A stretch of DNA of 64,000 nt from positions 4,339,001 to 4,403,000 of the forward strand of contig CANXME010000532.1 in NCBI GenBank assembly GCA_948144175.1, in the 5' to 3' direction. A model generated the notes under the pieces. That model was not told the origin of the DNA, ran no database searches, and saw only the letters and a list, made by a program, of their open reading frames with translations. Each line of letters begins with the position of its first letter. Position 1 is the first letter of the stretch. A program made the position numbers and the translations under genes. The stretch comes from Closterium sp. NIES-65 (taxonomy: Eukaryota; Streptophyta; Zygnematophyceae; Desmidiales; Closteriaceae). This document shows positions 21,261-33,715 of the stretch, in pieces.

Positions 21261-24223
21261 AGGCGGTGTACGGCCAGTACAAGCCCCATGCCTGATGTAG
21301 TTGCTATATACTTCGCCACCCTCACAGCAGCTGTCCAGTGAATAAGACGGTGTCTCCCAGTCGCAACAAAGGGAGAGAGGACGCTCAGGGGAAAGGCGAG
21401 GTCCGGACGAGTACAAGTCATCAGGTACGTGAGGCAGCCCACAAGCTCTACGTAGGGTCCACTGGACTCAAAGGGCTCGTCGAGAAAAGGTCCGCTGAGT
21501 CTATGGTCAACGGCAACAGGAGTGGGTTGTGTGGCAGAGAACTGAAGCCGAACCGCTGAAGGACCTGCTCCGTGGCTGTGAGAGTACGATGGTGCGAGTG
21601 GCTCTGTCCCTAGTGATTTGCAAGCCAAGGTAGCGGCACAGCTCACCGAGGTCAATTCTCGTGTGTCTCTTCTACAGTTCGGACTTCACCTCAACCAGAG
21701 CAGCCCTGTCTGCTGTAGCCAAGACCAAGTCGTTGATGTAGATGAGGACGAAGAAAGTTTTGGGCCCAAGAGAACGAGCAGCGACGGGTCGGCAGACGAA
21801 GGACGAAACCCGAGGGCAGCAAGAGTGGTGCATAACATGTCGTGCCACTCACAGGGTGCATAGCAGTGATCGTAGACTGGTTGACTCAGGCTCCACTAGG
21901 TCCCAGGCAGCAAGTGCCAGTAAAGCAAGAAGGGTGGCGTAGCCAAATCTCCTCATGTGGCCCTAGAGAAAGGCAATGGAGAAGTCGAGAGAGTGCAACT
22001 CGTAGTCTCGCTGTGCTACAATGTGAAGGCTGTCACTTATTCCATTGCTGACTTCATGGTCGCTATCCACTGATAGGTCGACTGCCCTGGCTCTGTCTCA
22101 CGGTGCAAGCGAGGAGTCGGTATGTCAAGGGCGACGGGGTCTCCCTCGGGGGCTAGCAGCATGGCACAGAGATGGGGAGAAGCGGCTGCCAAGAATTCTA
22201 GCTCAAACCACCTATTCTCTAGGACGTCACAGCCAAGGGCACACTCACCCCCGGCGGATAGAGGACGGCCAGCCACCACGCGCATGTCGTAGTCAAGGCG
22301 GCGGGTGGCAGAAAAGTCAGAGACGGAGGCAACAAGAGCCGCAACAGATAACGAAGAAGGACGAGGGTTCGTGACAAGAGACGCAAGAACACAAGAGACA
22401 ACAAGGCGAGTTGTGCGGTAGTAGTCAGTGATAGGGTGAGAAGAGGAGGCAGTAAGGGACGACTGAGGAGGCGTCGGGAGAACAGACAGAGGCGGAGAAC
22501 GACGGGGACTAGAACTACAAGACAGTGCAGAGGTCGTCAAAAGGAGATGAGGGACGAGCACGTGGGGAACAATGAACTGTCCAGTCATGCGGGACAACAA
22601 GATGAGACGACTGTAACTGAGGAGGAGCAAAAACATCCGGGGACGAGTCCGGAGGAGGAAGACCGTGTGCAGTAGGAGGCAGTGAGTGGTCCAGAGAAGG
22701 AGGGAATTCCAAGGGTCCGGAGGCCACTCACAGGCAGGAACAACAGCTGCAAAACTGACGGCTGCGGTGTCTGCTACTGCTGCTGCTGCTGCTACTGCTG
22801 CTGCAACTCCTCCTGTTGCTGCTCCAGCTCTAGTCTCTCCTGCGCCAACCCCTCCTGCTCCTCGCACTCAAGCCGAAGAAGAGCCTGGTGATAAATCGGG
22901 TAGTGGTGGGGAGGTGGAGGAGGTGCTGCAGTAGAAGTGTCTCTACCGAGAGTCTCCTCAGAACAGGCACCTCCAGCTCCAGCACCCCCAGAACGATCAC
23001 CCCCAAAACTTGCACCTCAAATGCAAGCACCCTCAACTCTAGTACTCCCAGAAACGGCACCACCAATACCAGCACCCTCAGCTCCAACACCCCCAGAATT
23101 TGCACCTCCGGTGCCAGTACCCTCAACTCTAATACCTTCAAAAGTAGCACCCTCATTGTCAATACCATCAGCTCCAGCACCCTCACAGCCAGCACCTCCA
23201 ACACCCCTAAAGTCCACTACAACCTGTCGCGGTAGTTTTGGCGGCTTTTGCGATGACTTCAAGGATGACTATGGGGAAGGGGGTGGTACCCGACATACTA
23301 CCAAGGGGAGAGTGGTAGCGTGGGACACACCAGACGGGGCAGGACCAGGGGGGGCGGGTGTATCGGAGGAGCGGGAACAGGAGGAGGAGAGGGGGCGAGG
23401 AAAAGGGGAGGAGGGGGAACCGGGAGTCCTCGACAGGGGTACCGGATGTAGCAGCACACAAACTCGTCGAAACAAACGTCACGAGAGTCAAGGAACCGGT
23501 GGAGGGGCAGGTGGTAAAAGGTGTAGTTAGAGGAGCCCACGGGGAAACCAAGGAAGAGACATGGGAGGGCGCGAGCCAAGAGCTTGTTCCCGCAAGGATC
23601 GCGGACCGACGCAAGGCAGCTCCACACACGAAACTCCAACGCAACACCAGGGGACTTGGTCCAAAGACTGGTCTGTGAAGCCTTTGGCCATGAGGCACGG
23701 GGTCTGAGGTTCAGCTGGTGGGCGGCGTAGCGAACCGCGTAGGGCCACAGAAAATGGGGCGCTAGGGCATGGATTATGGAGGTGCGGCCGATTTCCATGA
23801 CCAAGATTATGCGGCGCTCAGCAACCCCATTATCTTGTAGGGACTCCGAAAGCGTCTAGGACTGGGTGATGCCCTGCGCGCTACAAAATTCGGCAAGAAT
23901 GGCGAAGCAAAACTCACCCACACGGTCGGGGAAAAGACACCTGACACGAAGGCCTCGAGTGGTCTCAGTGGCTAGCAACCACCAGATCAGCGTAGAATTC
24001 ACGTCGGACTTCTTTGCAACGGTGGTATAGTGGGAGTAGTTGTCAACGACCACCAGAAAGAAGCTCTCCCTCTCAGGCCCAGGGCGAGGGGCGAGGCCCC
24101 AGACGTCCAAGTGGAGAGTCTGGAGGGTGTGGTGGCCGGACGAAGGGAGGAAGAGTGAGGAGTGGCGCGCAGCTGACCATCGGCGCAAGGAGTACACGAC
24201 GGCACAAGCGAATGAGGGAGCGA

Positions 24224-24568
24224 TGTCAGAATCCCAACCACTAGACCTTTGGGATAAAAGGGCTTGTTAAGTAGCGGGTCAGTGCGCCCATAACCCCCCA
24301 GGACACCGAGCATGTAACCCTTCCCTAGGATCAATCGGGGATCACCAGTGGACCTCTGACACCCCCCCGCACTAGGATGCCCAAAGTGCACACACCGAGG
24401 TTCGAACCCGAGACCTTCGCTCTGATACCATGTCAGAATCCCAATCACTAGACCATTGGGATAAAAGGGCTTGGTAAGTAGCGGGTCAGTGTGCCCATAA
24501 CCCCCCAGGACACCGAGCATGTAACCCTTCCCTAGGATCAATCGGGGATCACCAGTGGACCTCTGACA
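24224..24568 (-). mobile_element. TRIM (miniature LTR element), complete
   Basis: 345 bp in total: two 138-bp direct repeats (24224-24361 and 24431-24568) around only 69 bp of internal sequence. Seen directly: repeats begin TGTCAG and end CTGACA; the flanks carry a perfect 5-bp duplication AGCGA (24219-24223 and 24569-24573); on the minus strand TGGTATCAGAGC (24419-24430) follows the 5' repeat immediately, an exact Met-tRNA-type primer site; a G-run (C-run on plus, 24362-24368) precedes the 3' repeat as a polypurine tract. No coding capacity. It sits inside the GAG-pre-integrase region of D, so it is younger than D. The LTR-primer junction also reads as a tRNA-like structure (24395-24455). 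Confidence 0.9.
24395..24455 (-). promoter_or_regulatory. tRNA-like structure with A and B boxes in TRIM
   Basis: Minus strand, in order: A-box-like TGGTCTAGTGATTGG (24441-24455), close to the A box of tRNA-Glu; anticodon-type arm TCTGA-CATGGTA-TCAGA with a perfect 5-bp stem and 7-nt loop (24421-24437); T-arm TCGGG-TTCGAAC-CTCGG (24394-24410) containing a near-consensus B box GGTTCGAACCT. No acceptor stem pairs. The A-to-B spacing is 47 nt, near tRNA spacing. Pol III promoter function is inferred, not shown. Confidence 0.55.
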
Positions 24569-25214
24569 AGCGACGCAATGACGCGCAAGAGACCTGAGAC
24601 AATACGCTGGCTAGCCATGCTGTGGAGGCGTGGGAGGGACGGGTGACCAAGATGGTGGTGCCATTGGAATGTTGGGTAGGAGAGGGACCTACTGGAGTAT
24701 AATGCAACTACCTGACCAGTCGCAGCTACCTGGGGGTACGCAGTGTGGTGTCTAAGGAGCGCAGGTAGGTAATAAAGTCAGCAGTGCGGTGAAACGCGTC
24801 TAGGTCGGGAAAGAGAAACGGCAAAAAGAGGCGACCAAGAGAGCGAAGGTGGGAGTGGAATAACGTGTCTTAATTGCAGCGAGCAGGTCCTTGGCAAATC
24901 GAACTCGAGAGAAGTGAGCCTCCTTAGTCTCGGAGAGAAGGCTGGCGAGGGCAATACAGGCCGCAGCGTCACGCGACGGCCATACCCAACGAGCTGTATG
25001 GGCCTGTCGAAGTGCGCCTAAGTCGCCTCATCCGGCTCAGCACCCAAGGAAGCAGGGGGGGGGAAGGCTTGGGCAGGTCACCGGAGGCGTGCGCCTAGAG
25101 GGTATCATTATCTTGGCGTTGGCTCTTGAGGAACCACTCGGCACGAATAAGCCAGGAGGGGAACTCTAAGACTCTACCCTCAGCATCAAAGCGGAGTATG
25201 CGAGGGGCTGCCAT

Positions 25215-26294
25215 AACGAGGGAACTACCGGCGTAGAGCATAGGGCTAGTTGTGGCCGGAGCTAGAAACGAGCGAGGGTGTATGGGGCCCGAAGAGACGA
25301 AGCGAGGAACGACCTGAGCTAGTAGCGACCGAAGCCAGAATGGCGAGACTAGAGTGTGAATCGAGAAACGAGCGAGACGAGGCAAGGAACACTACTCAAA
25401 AGACGGAGCCGGACCTAAGTTACGCTAGCTAAGTATACTACGGCTGCCAGCCACTGCGGGTGGAACGCTAGTGACAGTAGGCGTTGGAAGGTGCTGCAAA
25501 TGTAGTTAGGTGCGGTTGGGGGTGGTCTAGTGTGGTGGGGAGCGGTCGGGTACGGTATAGTGCGGTCAAGGGGCCTCGGGGTCTTAGAGTAGAGGGTTGC
25601 GGGGCCTGAGAATAGAGGATCGCGGGGCCTTAAAACAGGGGGCCGTGGGGCCTTAAAGTAGGGGGTTGCGGGGCCTTAAAGCAGGGGGGTGTGAAGCCAT
25701 AAAGCAGAGGGCCGCGGGGCCTGGTAGGTGGGGCGCGCGAGGTTGAAGCTGCTGTGCGCACGCTCTGCCTGGGCACGCTCTAACTGTGCGCGCGTAATTG
25801 CGGTGCGCGCTGCATGTACGCTCGCTGTTATGCGCGCTGCAGTGTATGCACATTGCTATGCATGCGGGCTGTGGGGAGTGCTAGGCGCGCTGCGTATGTG
25901 CGCTGCTGTGCGTATGCGCGTTGCTCTGCAGTGCGCGCAACTCCTACGACGCACGCTCGCGGGTGCAAGGCGGGGCAGCGCTAGGCAGCGGTGAGGGACA
26001 GGACGGGGGGGGTCACAACCAGCCAAGGGACGAGGCTAGCAGCGCGTGGGTACGGGGCAGCGTGTCGGTACGAGGCAGCGTGCGGGTACGGGGCAGCGTG
26101 CGGGTACGGGGCAGCGCGTGGGTACGGGGCAGCACGCGGGTACGGGTACGGGGCGTTTCGAGGTAGCACGCTATGCACAGCTGGTTATGTGCAGGGCGGG
26201 GCAGGGCGCGGCCTTCGAAGGAATGGGACGGAGTGGGCTAGGCTAGGGAACGGAGCGGGGCGGGCTAGGCTACGCGCGGAAAGTTACCTAATCG
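25215..26294 (-). repeat. Leader of D with short tandem repeats
   Basis: No gene seen. About 25570-25740 holds degenerate units of about 29 bp built on GGGGCCTTAAAGTAGGGGG; about 26045-26160 holds units of about 19 bp built on GGGTACGGGGCAGCGTGC. GC-rich leaders with tandem units are typical of this element family here. Frames that read through the 19-bp units are composition artefacts. Confidence 0.5.
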
Positions 26295-26301
26295 TGATAT
26301 C

Positions 26302-26423
26302 TGAGAAAACTAAAACGAGAATGGTGCACTAAGGAATGGAATGTGGTACAAATATGAAACCCTAGAAATGTGTACCCCATATAGGCTACCCCACTACAGC
26401 CTACAGAACATTATGATTTGACA
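26302..26423 (-). repeat. 3' LTR of copia E
   Basis: 122 bp, TGAGAAAAC...TTTGACA on the plus strand. Shares the family core TACCCCATATAGGCTACCCC. The polypurine tract complement (CACCCCCATAGGCAAAGTGG) follows at 26424. Confidence 0.92.
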
Positions 26424-26631
26424 CACCCCCATAGGCAAAGTGGGGGAGAACAAGGGGTCACAAGACCAGTCAAGCAGAACAAAGTAAAGCTCGGGGTGGA
26501 TCACAAAGTCACCATACATTCCGAGCACAAGTTCAAGGCCAGAAGGCCAGTTCACATGCAGTAGCACATAGATATATAAAAGGCTAAACAAGCAAGAGAA
26601 GGAGTATATATATGTGACAGTACAAACAAGG

Positions 26632-29600
26632 TCAAGAAGTGAGCAAGTGAGGCAAGGCAGGCACAAGACCAAGCTGAGTAGAGAAGCACTGATGATCACA
26701 AGGCGCAAGTGCCTTAGTGAAGATATCAGCAGTGTTGGCCTCAGAGGCCACGTACGCAAGTCGCAACTGACCACGCTGCTGCAGCTCACGAGCAAGAAAG
26801 TAGCGGAGAGCAATGTGCTTCGTTCTGTGCTCCAGGCGCTGCTCCCGACACAAGGCCAGCATGGCTTTGTTGTCTACGTACAGCACTGGAGGAGAACGAG
26901 GTGGCTCTCCGAGGTCAGTCAGCAGGTAGGTGAGCCAGCGAAGCTCCTGAGCAGCCATGGCTCTAGCGTAGATCTCAGCCTCACAACTGGAGCCGAGAAC
27001 GGAAGACGAGCGAGTAGCCCTCCACGAAACAGAGCCTGAACCAAGGCTGAAGGTGTAACCCTGTGACGACCGCTGCGTAGCCTGGTCGTCAGCCCAAGAA
27101 GCGTCTGCCTGCCCAGTGAGGACCACTGGACTCTGCCCTCCAAGCACTAGCCCCATGCCCGACGTACTGCACAAGTAGCGCAACACCCTCTTCGCTGCAG
27201 CCATGTGCTCCGGTCTGTGTCTCCCAGGAGCAACATAGCGTGCAAGAATGCTAAGAGGGTATGCAAGGTCAGGTCGTGTGCAAGTCATCAGGTACATGAG
27301 GCAGCCAACAAGCTCTGGGTACGGGCCACTCGACTCTACAGACTCATCCGAAGGCAGAGCTGAGAGCGAGTGGCGAGTAGGCAGAGGAGTGGCCTGAGGC
27401 GAGGAGTACATGAAGCCGAAGCGCTGAAGGACCTGCTGCACCATGTGTGACTGAGTCAAGGTAATGGTGCGGCGTGCTCTGTCCCGGGTGATCTGCAAGC
27501 CAAGGTAGTTGCGCAGTTCACCCAAGTCTGTGCACGTGTGTCTCTTCTGCAGCTCGGACTTCACGTGGGGGAGTCCAGCAGTGTCAGCAGTGGCAAAGAC
27601 CAAGTCGTTGACGTACACGAGGATGTAGAACGGCGGCAAAGAGGTGTCGGTGCGCAGAAACAGCGACGGGTCGGCAGTAGAGGGAGCAAACCCAAGAGCC
27701 GCAAGTGTAGTCCTCAGTGTGTCGTGCCACTCACGCGGTGCCTGGCGGAGACCGTAGACTGGCCGCCGGAGGCTCCACTGGGTGCCAGGAGGAAAAGTCC
27801 CAGTGAAGCCAGGTGGGCGTCGCAGCCAGATCTCCTCGTGCAGGCGACCCTGCAAGAAAGCAGTGCTGAAGTCAAGAGAGTGAAGCTCGTAGTCGCGTTG
27901 AGCGGCTATGTGCAGCAGCACGCGAAGAGTGGTCATCTTCGGGGTGGGAGAGAAGGTCTGAAAGTAGTCAACTCCCTGCCGCTGACTGAAGCCACGAGCC
28001 ACTTACCGCGCCTTGAAGACAGGTGGAGAACCTGGCGGCCGCTTCACCCTGAAGATCCACATGCCACTAACGATGTTCGCCCCAGGTGGGGGAACCGCGT
28101 CAACGTAGGTGCCTATGGACTTCCAGGAAGCCATCTCTGCATCCATAGCTGCCTACCACTGAGAGGAGTAGGGACCCTCTACGGCCTCCGCGTAAGAGCG
28201 CGGAGTCGGGATGTCAAGTGCATCCGGGTCTCCCTTAGGGGTAAGCAGTACGGACACGAGATGAGGTGAAGCAGCAGCCTGACACTGGAACTCCTCCTGC
28301 CTGTCCTCAAGGACGTCCGTGCCAAGGGCACACTCACCCCTGACGGACGGAGGACAGACAGACTCAGACTCAGCGACAAGACTAGCTGCGTAGTCTAGAC
28401 GACAGCGAGCAGGAAAGTTGACGAGCTCAGCAACTAGGGCAGACGCAGCAGTGGACTCAAAAGAAGGGTTTGTGACGACAGCAGCAAGGAGACGCGTGAC
28501 AGTAGGACTGGCAGCACGAAGAGAGTCCGACTCCGGGTCAGCAAGAGCAGGAAGAGAAGACTCAGGAGGAGAAGGCAAAGGGGCACGCAGAGGAGCAGTG
28601 GACGGACGCAGAGATATCCGGTGCATGCCAGGGTCAGGATGAGGACACTGACGCGAACCGCGACCACTTGTGTGAGCAGCACGGACAGGCGACGCAGGGT
28701 GAGACGCAGGCTCACGACGCTCAGCAAGACCTCCAGTAGGACCAGTGTAGGGAGACGGAGTAGGCAGTGGGAAGGCCCGCAGTAGCTGTAGCTGTGACGG
28801 GTCAGGCGGTGGACACTCTAAGGGAGGAGGAGGACTAGTAGAAGGCGGGAGACCAAGAACTTGCTGAAGAAGCGGAACGAAGTACGGCCGAGGCCGCGCG
28901 GCGACTCCAGACACAGCAGGGACAGCACCAGCACCCCCAGCGGCAGCACCAGCGCCAACAGTACCTCCATCTGCAGTACCTCCAGCAGCACCAGCAGCAC
29001 CCGCAGCAGGACCGCCGCCAGGACTGACAGCAGTAGCCTCAGCGCCAACACCCTCAGTAGCTCCAGCTCCAGTGGTACCCGCAGGCCCAGCAGCTCCCGC
29101 ACTCCCAGTGTGAGCACCTCCTGGACCGGCGGCACCAGCACCCTCAGCAGCCGAAGAAGCACCAGCTCCAGAAGAACGCCTCCAGCGCCGGGCAAACCAC
29201 TCGCGCAGCTCCTGTGAAGAGAGTGGCTCCCGCCGAGACGAAGCACCCGGAGAACCTCCAGGCCCAGCACCGCCAGACGCCACACGAGCAGGCCCAGCTC
29301 CTTCAGGCTCCGCACCCCCAAGCTCAGTACCTCCAGGCGTAGCACCCCAAGGCTCAGCACCCCCAAGCGTAGCACCCCTATGCTCAGCACCCCCACGCTT
29401 AGCACCCACAGGCCCAACACCCCCAGTCTCAGCACCCCCAGGCTCAACACCCCCAGTAGTACCACCCGAAGGCCCAGCACCCCCAGGCGTAGCACCCACA
29501 CGCCCAGTACCCCCAGAGTCAGCACCCCCAGTCTCAGCACCCGCAGCAGCACCAGAGTCACGAGTAACCTCGACAGGCTCGACTGCGTCTACCTGGGACA

Positions 29601-32600
29601 CACCTGAAGAGGCAGGACCCTGAGGGGGGAGGGGGTCTACCGGGGGGGGACCTGGCACAAGAAAGAGCGGTGGCGGGGGGAGGGAAGGAGTGCGGTAGGG
29701 GAAGAGGCGGTAGTAGGGGACCGACTCGTCAAACGTGACGTCCTGGGAGGACAGAACACGACGAGAGGTGGGGTGGTAGAACTGCCACCCTGGCGCGTCA
29801 GGGGGGAAGCCAAGGAAGACGCAAGGAGCAGCACGAGGGAACAGCTTGTCCGCAGACAAGTCGCGGACAAACGCCCGAGATCCCCAGACACGGAACGCAG
29901 ACGCATCGCCTACCTTCCCCATCCACAGCAAAGCTGGGGAGGTCTCCGGCATGGAGACCCTGGGGTGAAGGTTGATCTGATGCGCCGCGTACCGAACCGC
30001 AAACGGCCACAGAAAATGGGGGGCAGCCGCATGCATCATGGACGTACGGGCGACGTCCATGACCATGCCAATGCGGCGCTCAGCAATCCCATTTTGCTGT
30101 GGAGAGTCCGGAAGCGTAAAGGTCTGGCGGATGCCTCGCGCACGACAGTAGGCTCGCAGAAGGCCAGAGGAGAACTCTCCGCCTCTGTCAGAGTGCAGAC
30201 GCAGAACAGGAAAGTCCGAGCCGAAGCTCCTCCTGAGCTGGAGACGAGCTGCGCGGATCCAGTCGATAAACACCTCAGTGACATCACCCTTGCTGCGCAA
30301 GGGGAAGACTGTGGTGTAACGCGAGTAGTCGTCAACCACCAGCAGGAAGTAGCGCTCGTGACCCTATCCACGGACGCGGGCCGGGCCCCACACGTCCATG
30401 TGAAGCATCAGCAGCGGGGCCTCTGTCGGGGGAAACTGAGAGGAGTGAGGGGCAGCGCGCATCCGCCCCTCGACACAGGGGACGCAGGTGGGGCCAGGCC
30501 CCGGAGGAAGGGGAGGGAGGGACCGGGGAAGACCAGAGACAAGGACACGGGAGGCCATGCCTCGGAGACGAGGCAGGGAGGGGTGACCAAGGCGGTGGTG
30601 CCAGAGAAGAGTCTCGTGAGACAGGAGGCGACACGAGCAGGGGGCAGACTCAGGACCAGACCTGGACGCTGCTGCAAACACCTGACCCGACGCAGCTACC
30701 TGACCAGACGCAGGGACAGGAGGAGACTCAGTGGTCAGGGTGTACAGGCTCGACCCCGACCGAGGTGCCGGCCTGTGCGAGCGTCCGAGCTGTGGGTCAC
30801 CCGCAGACTCGCAGGAGTGAACTGGTGAACCCCCGCATCTTGTAGGTCAGCACCACTCACCAAGTTCGTAGAGAACGAGGGGAGGTAAAGACTAGACAAG
30901 GTGCCAGAGGGGGCCGCCGGACACGGGAGGACAGTGGAGAAGTGAGAAAGGACAGGACCCCCAGAGGGGCCTGCCAGGGAGATTGCAACCCGCCGACCAA
31001 GCGGCGTGAGTGTGGTGCGGTCTCGAAAGAAGGAGCGAGAAGCCCCTGAGTCAAGTGTGAAGGTGAGGGAGGCCGAAGCCGACGCGATACCTGCGAGCGC
31101 AGACTCACCAGCACCTGAGGACGCAGACGCACTGGCACGTAGAGCAACAGCCTCACTGGCACCTAGAGCAGCAGCCTCACCAGTACCTAGAGCAGCAGTC
31201 TCAATGCCCGGGTCGGGCGGGAAACACCGGTAACAGTCACCCTCATCACTAATAGACACAGCATACATGGCAGAAATGATAGCATTAAAATCAAGATCAT
31301 AGATGGCAACTCCCGCCCTAAACAGCTCGCCCCAGCGAGGGATCTCCGTGGCCTCCGGGAACTGGTGACGCCACGCGTCCGTCAGGCGGCCAAAGCAGCG
31401 CTAGGTGGGGTGCGCACCCCCACACTGCTCACCCGCACGGTCGCCGGTGCGCAGGATGTAGGTGCACAGACCAAAGCCCCTACCCCGCTGGCGTGCAGTG
31501 TACCACTCAAGGAGCTGCTGAGGGGACAGGGTCTCACGACCGCGCTGCTACTGCTGGCGCGGACCACCACCGGAGCCACTCCTCTGCGTAGACCCGCGAC
31601 CAGCTCCACCGCCACCCCCGCCGCCTCCGCCGCCTCCGCCGCCTCCGCTACTACCGCCGCCTCCGCCGCCTCCTCCACCACCACCTCCGCCACCTCCGCT
31701 CCCACCGCCACCGCCGCCGCCGCCTCCGCCTCCACTGCCGCCACCGACACCTCCACCCCCACCTCCACTCCCACCGCCACCCCCACTCCCCCCGCCGCCT
31801 CCACCTCCACCTCCACCGCCCCCGCTCGCTCCTCCATTGCCCCTTCCCCACTTGCCCTTGCCAGAGCGGCGTCTCCCGCTAGGGGCAGACGCCGCACCGA
31901 CCGACTCAAGACCAAGGAGGTCGGCCGCAGCAGCAGAGGCAACAGAGGGCAGAAGGGGGGAGGGGGAACACCCCTCAAAGATGGGGGTGCGCGGGTCACC
32001 ACGAGAGGCCCCTACAGCGACTTTGCTCTTCTCGGCCGCTAGGAGGGACTTCTCGAGGAGGTCAGCAGTGAGAGTGGTGGGACAGACTGAGAGGAAGTGG
32101 TCCCTGACTACGCGAAGGGAGTCAGGGAGGCGAGTGACTATGTAGTAGAGAGTGATGTACATGGGGGGGGGGGGGTTCTTGGCGCAGAAGTCAGCAGGAA
32201 GCGCAGCGCGGTAGCGAGTGTCACTAGTGGGGAGGTACGTAATGAGTTCAGCGACAGTGGGAAAGGCAGCAAGGTCAGGAAAGAGGTACGGTAGCATGAG
32301 ACGGCTCAGTGCAGCAGTGGCACGGGAGGAGTAGCATGCAACTACAGCGTCGTACAAGGTCTGAGCACTCTTGTACTGACTAAAGTGCGCACGCTCAGAG
32401 GTAGGGAGGTGGCGACACACAGCAAGACGTGCAGCAGCATCGCGCATGGCCCATTGTGAGCGAACAGTGGCGTCAGCATCAGCAGCAGGAGCAGGAGAGG
32501 CACCAGAGGTGAGGTCAAAGAGGGAGAGACCGTCTGCCCTATCGCACTGTAAGAACAGCTGCAGGTCATCTACCGAGACGTCAAAGTCAATGGCTCGACC

Positions 32601-32636
32601 CTCGGCGTCAAAAGCGAGGACACTAGGGGTAGCCAT
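26632..32636 (-). pseudogene. gag-pol region of copia E (fossil)
   Basis: Minus strand order: Gag start MATPSVLAFDAEGRAIDF near 32634, Gly/Ser-rich run about 31600-31860, non-canonical Cys/His region about 31380-31480, protease core TLDSGASRSFF near 31050, GAG-pre-integrase HHRLGHPSLPRL near 30590, integrase about 29900-30430, long hinge with GGAEPGG-like units about 28170-29800, reverse transcriptase about 27250-28170, RNase H about 26632-27130. Closest in sequence to A and F but clearly a sister subfamily. About five breaks. Confidence 0.87.
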
Positions 32637-32689
32637 GACAGCAGTAGACTAGCAGCGCACACTTAGGGAAAGGGCAGTGCAGTGACAGA

Positions 32690-33545
32690 GGCGCTGTGCT
32701 TACCGGACGGGGCTGCTCGGGCGGCTTGGAGGTAGGGCGGCTCGGCGGCTCGGTGGTTCGGTTGCACGGCGGCTCGGCTGCAGGGCGGCTCGGCTGCTGG
32801 GCGGCTCGGTTGCAGGGCGGCTCGGCTGCTCGGCTGTTGGGCGGCTCGGCTGCAGGGCGGCTCGGCTGCAGGGCGGCTCGGCTGCTCGGCTGTCCGGCTG
32901 CTCAGCTGCTTGGCGGCTCGGCTATGCTGCTGTACGGCGGCGCGGCGGTCGGCTGCTCGGCTAGGTGAGGCGGCTCGGGCGGCTCGGGTGGCGGGCGGTG
33001 CTGCAGCAGATGACGAGGCCGCAGGGAAGGCGGCGAGGACCGCAGGTAAGGGTGGCGGGGACCGCAGGTAAGGGCGGCGAGGACCGCAGGTGAGGGCGGT
33101 GGGGCCGCAGATAGGGCGAGTGGGCCGCAGGTAGGGCGGCTCGGCCGCAGGAAGGGCGGCGGGGCCGCAGGTAGGGCGGGTGGGCCGCAGGTAGGGCGGC
33201 GGGGCGGGGCCGTAGGTAGGGCGACGGGGCCGGGTCGAAGGTAGGGCGACGGGGCCGGTACGCAGGTAGGGCGACGAGGCCGGGGTCGGAGGTGGGGCGA
33301 CAGGGCCGGGGTCGCAAGCAGGGCGACGGGGCCGGGGCCGGGGCGCAGGTAGGGCGACGGGGCCGAGGCGCAGGTAGGGCGACGGGGCCGGGGCCGTAGG
33401 TAGGGCGACGGGGTCGCTAGGGCGACGAATCAGGGGCCGCTAAGGCGGCGCGACTTGGACGCTAGGGCGGCTCGACGAAGTCAGAGAGGGGAGCGCGACT
33501 CGGGCTGAGCGCGCTCCGGGCAGGAAAAAAAACTTTCGACTTGGT
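32690..33545 (-). repeat. GC-rich tandem-repeat leader of copia E
   Basis: Between gag and the primer site. 32700-32960 is built from GGCTCGGCTGCAGGGC-type units; 33000-33420 from GTAGGGCGACGGGGCCGG-type units. Architecture matches the leaders of A, F and K although the unit sequences differ. Confidence 0.7.
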
Positions 33546-33588
33546 GGGCCCTAAGCCCAGTTCCCACGAGGGAACCTGCTCGATACCA

Positions 33589-33710
33589 TGAGAAAACTGA
33601 AACGAGAATGGTGCACTAAGGAATGGAATGTGGTACAAATATGCAACCCTAGAAATGTGTACCCCATATAGGCTACCCCACTACAGACTACAGAACATTA
33701 TGATTTGACA
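33589..33710 (-). repeat. 5' LTR of copia E
   Basis: 122-bp partner of 26302-26423, three differences. Followed inward on the minus strand by TGGTATCGAGC, a hairpin GTTCCC...GGGAAC (33560-33575) and GGGCCC (33546-33551). Confidence 0.92.
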
Positions 33711-33715
33711 ATATC

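Larger units (their letters stand above)
21261..26294 (-). mobile_element. Degraded Ty1/copia element D
   Basis: Minus-strand copia fossil. Parts: end of reverse transcriptase about 21265-22120, hinge about 22180-23560, integrase about 23620-24130, GAG-pre-integrase about 24150-24670 (split by the TRIM at 24224-24568), Gag remnants about 24720-25214 with a start phrase MAAPRILRFDAEG, then a leader. RNase H and the 3' LTR are missing at the junction with C near 21260. It is heavily broken. The Gag start differs more from A/E/F than those do from each other, so this is a divergent subfamily. Confidence 0.78.
26302..33710 (-). mobile_element. Ty1/copia retrotransposon E, complete outline
   Basis: 7.4-kb minus-strand element with both LTRs (26302-26423 and 33589-33710, 122 bp each, three differences), a perfect 5-bp target duplication ATATC (26297-26301 and 33711-33715), a primer site TGGTATCGAGC just inside the 5' LTR (complement of 33578-33588), and a polypurine tract next to the 3' LTR. 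About 2.5 percent LTR divergence suggests a fairly recent insertion. The coding region has about five breaks. It is inserted at the very end of LTR H. Confidence 0.93.

Noticed and set aside
24224-24568. Interpretation of the paired 138-bp repeats as a SINE dimer
   Set aside because: TG...CA ends, a 5-bp duplication at the outer edges, a primer site flush with one repeat and a polypurine tract flush with the other fit an LTR structure; a SINE would have a tail and a longer duplication.
26045-26160. Regular about 19-bp repeats as a possible CRISPR array
   Set aside because: Units are contiguous and degenerate without unique spacers, in a eukaryotic retroelement leader.
25653-26332. Frames with GSVRVRGS-like repeats upstream of D
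   Set aside because: Translation of the 19-bp tandem repeat; the frame follows repeat length, not a protein family.
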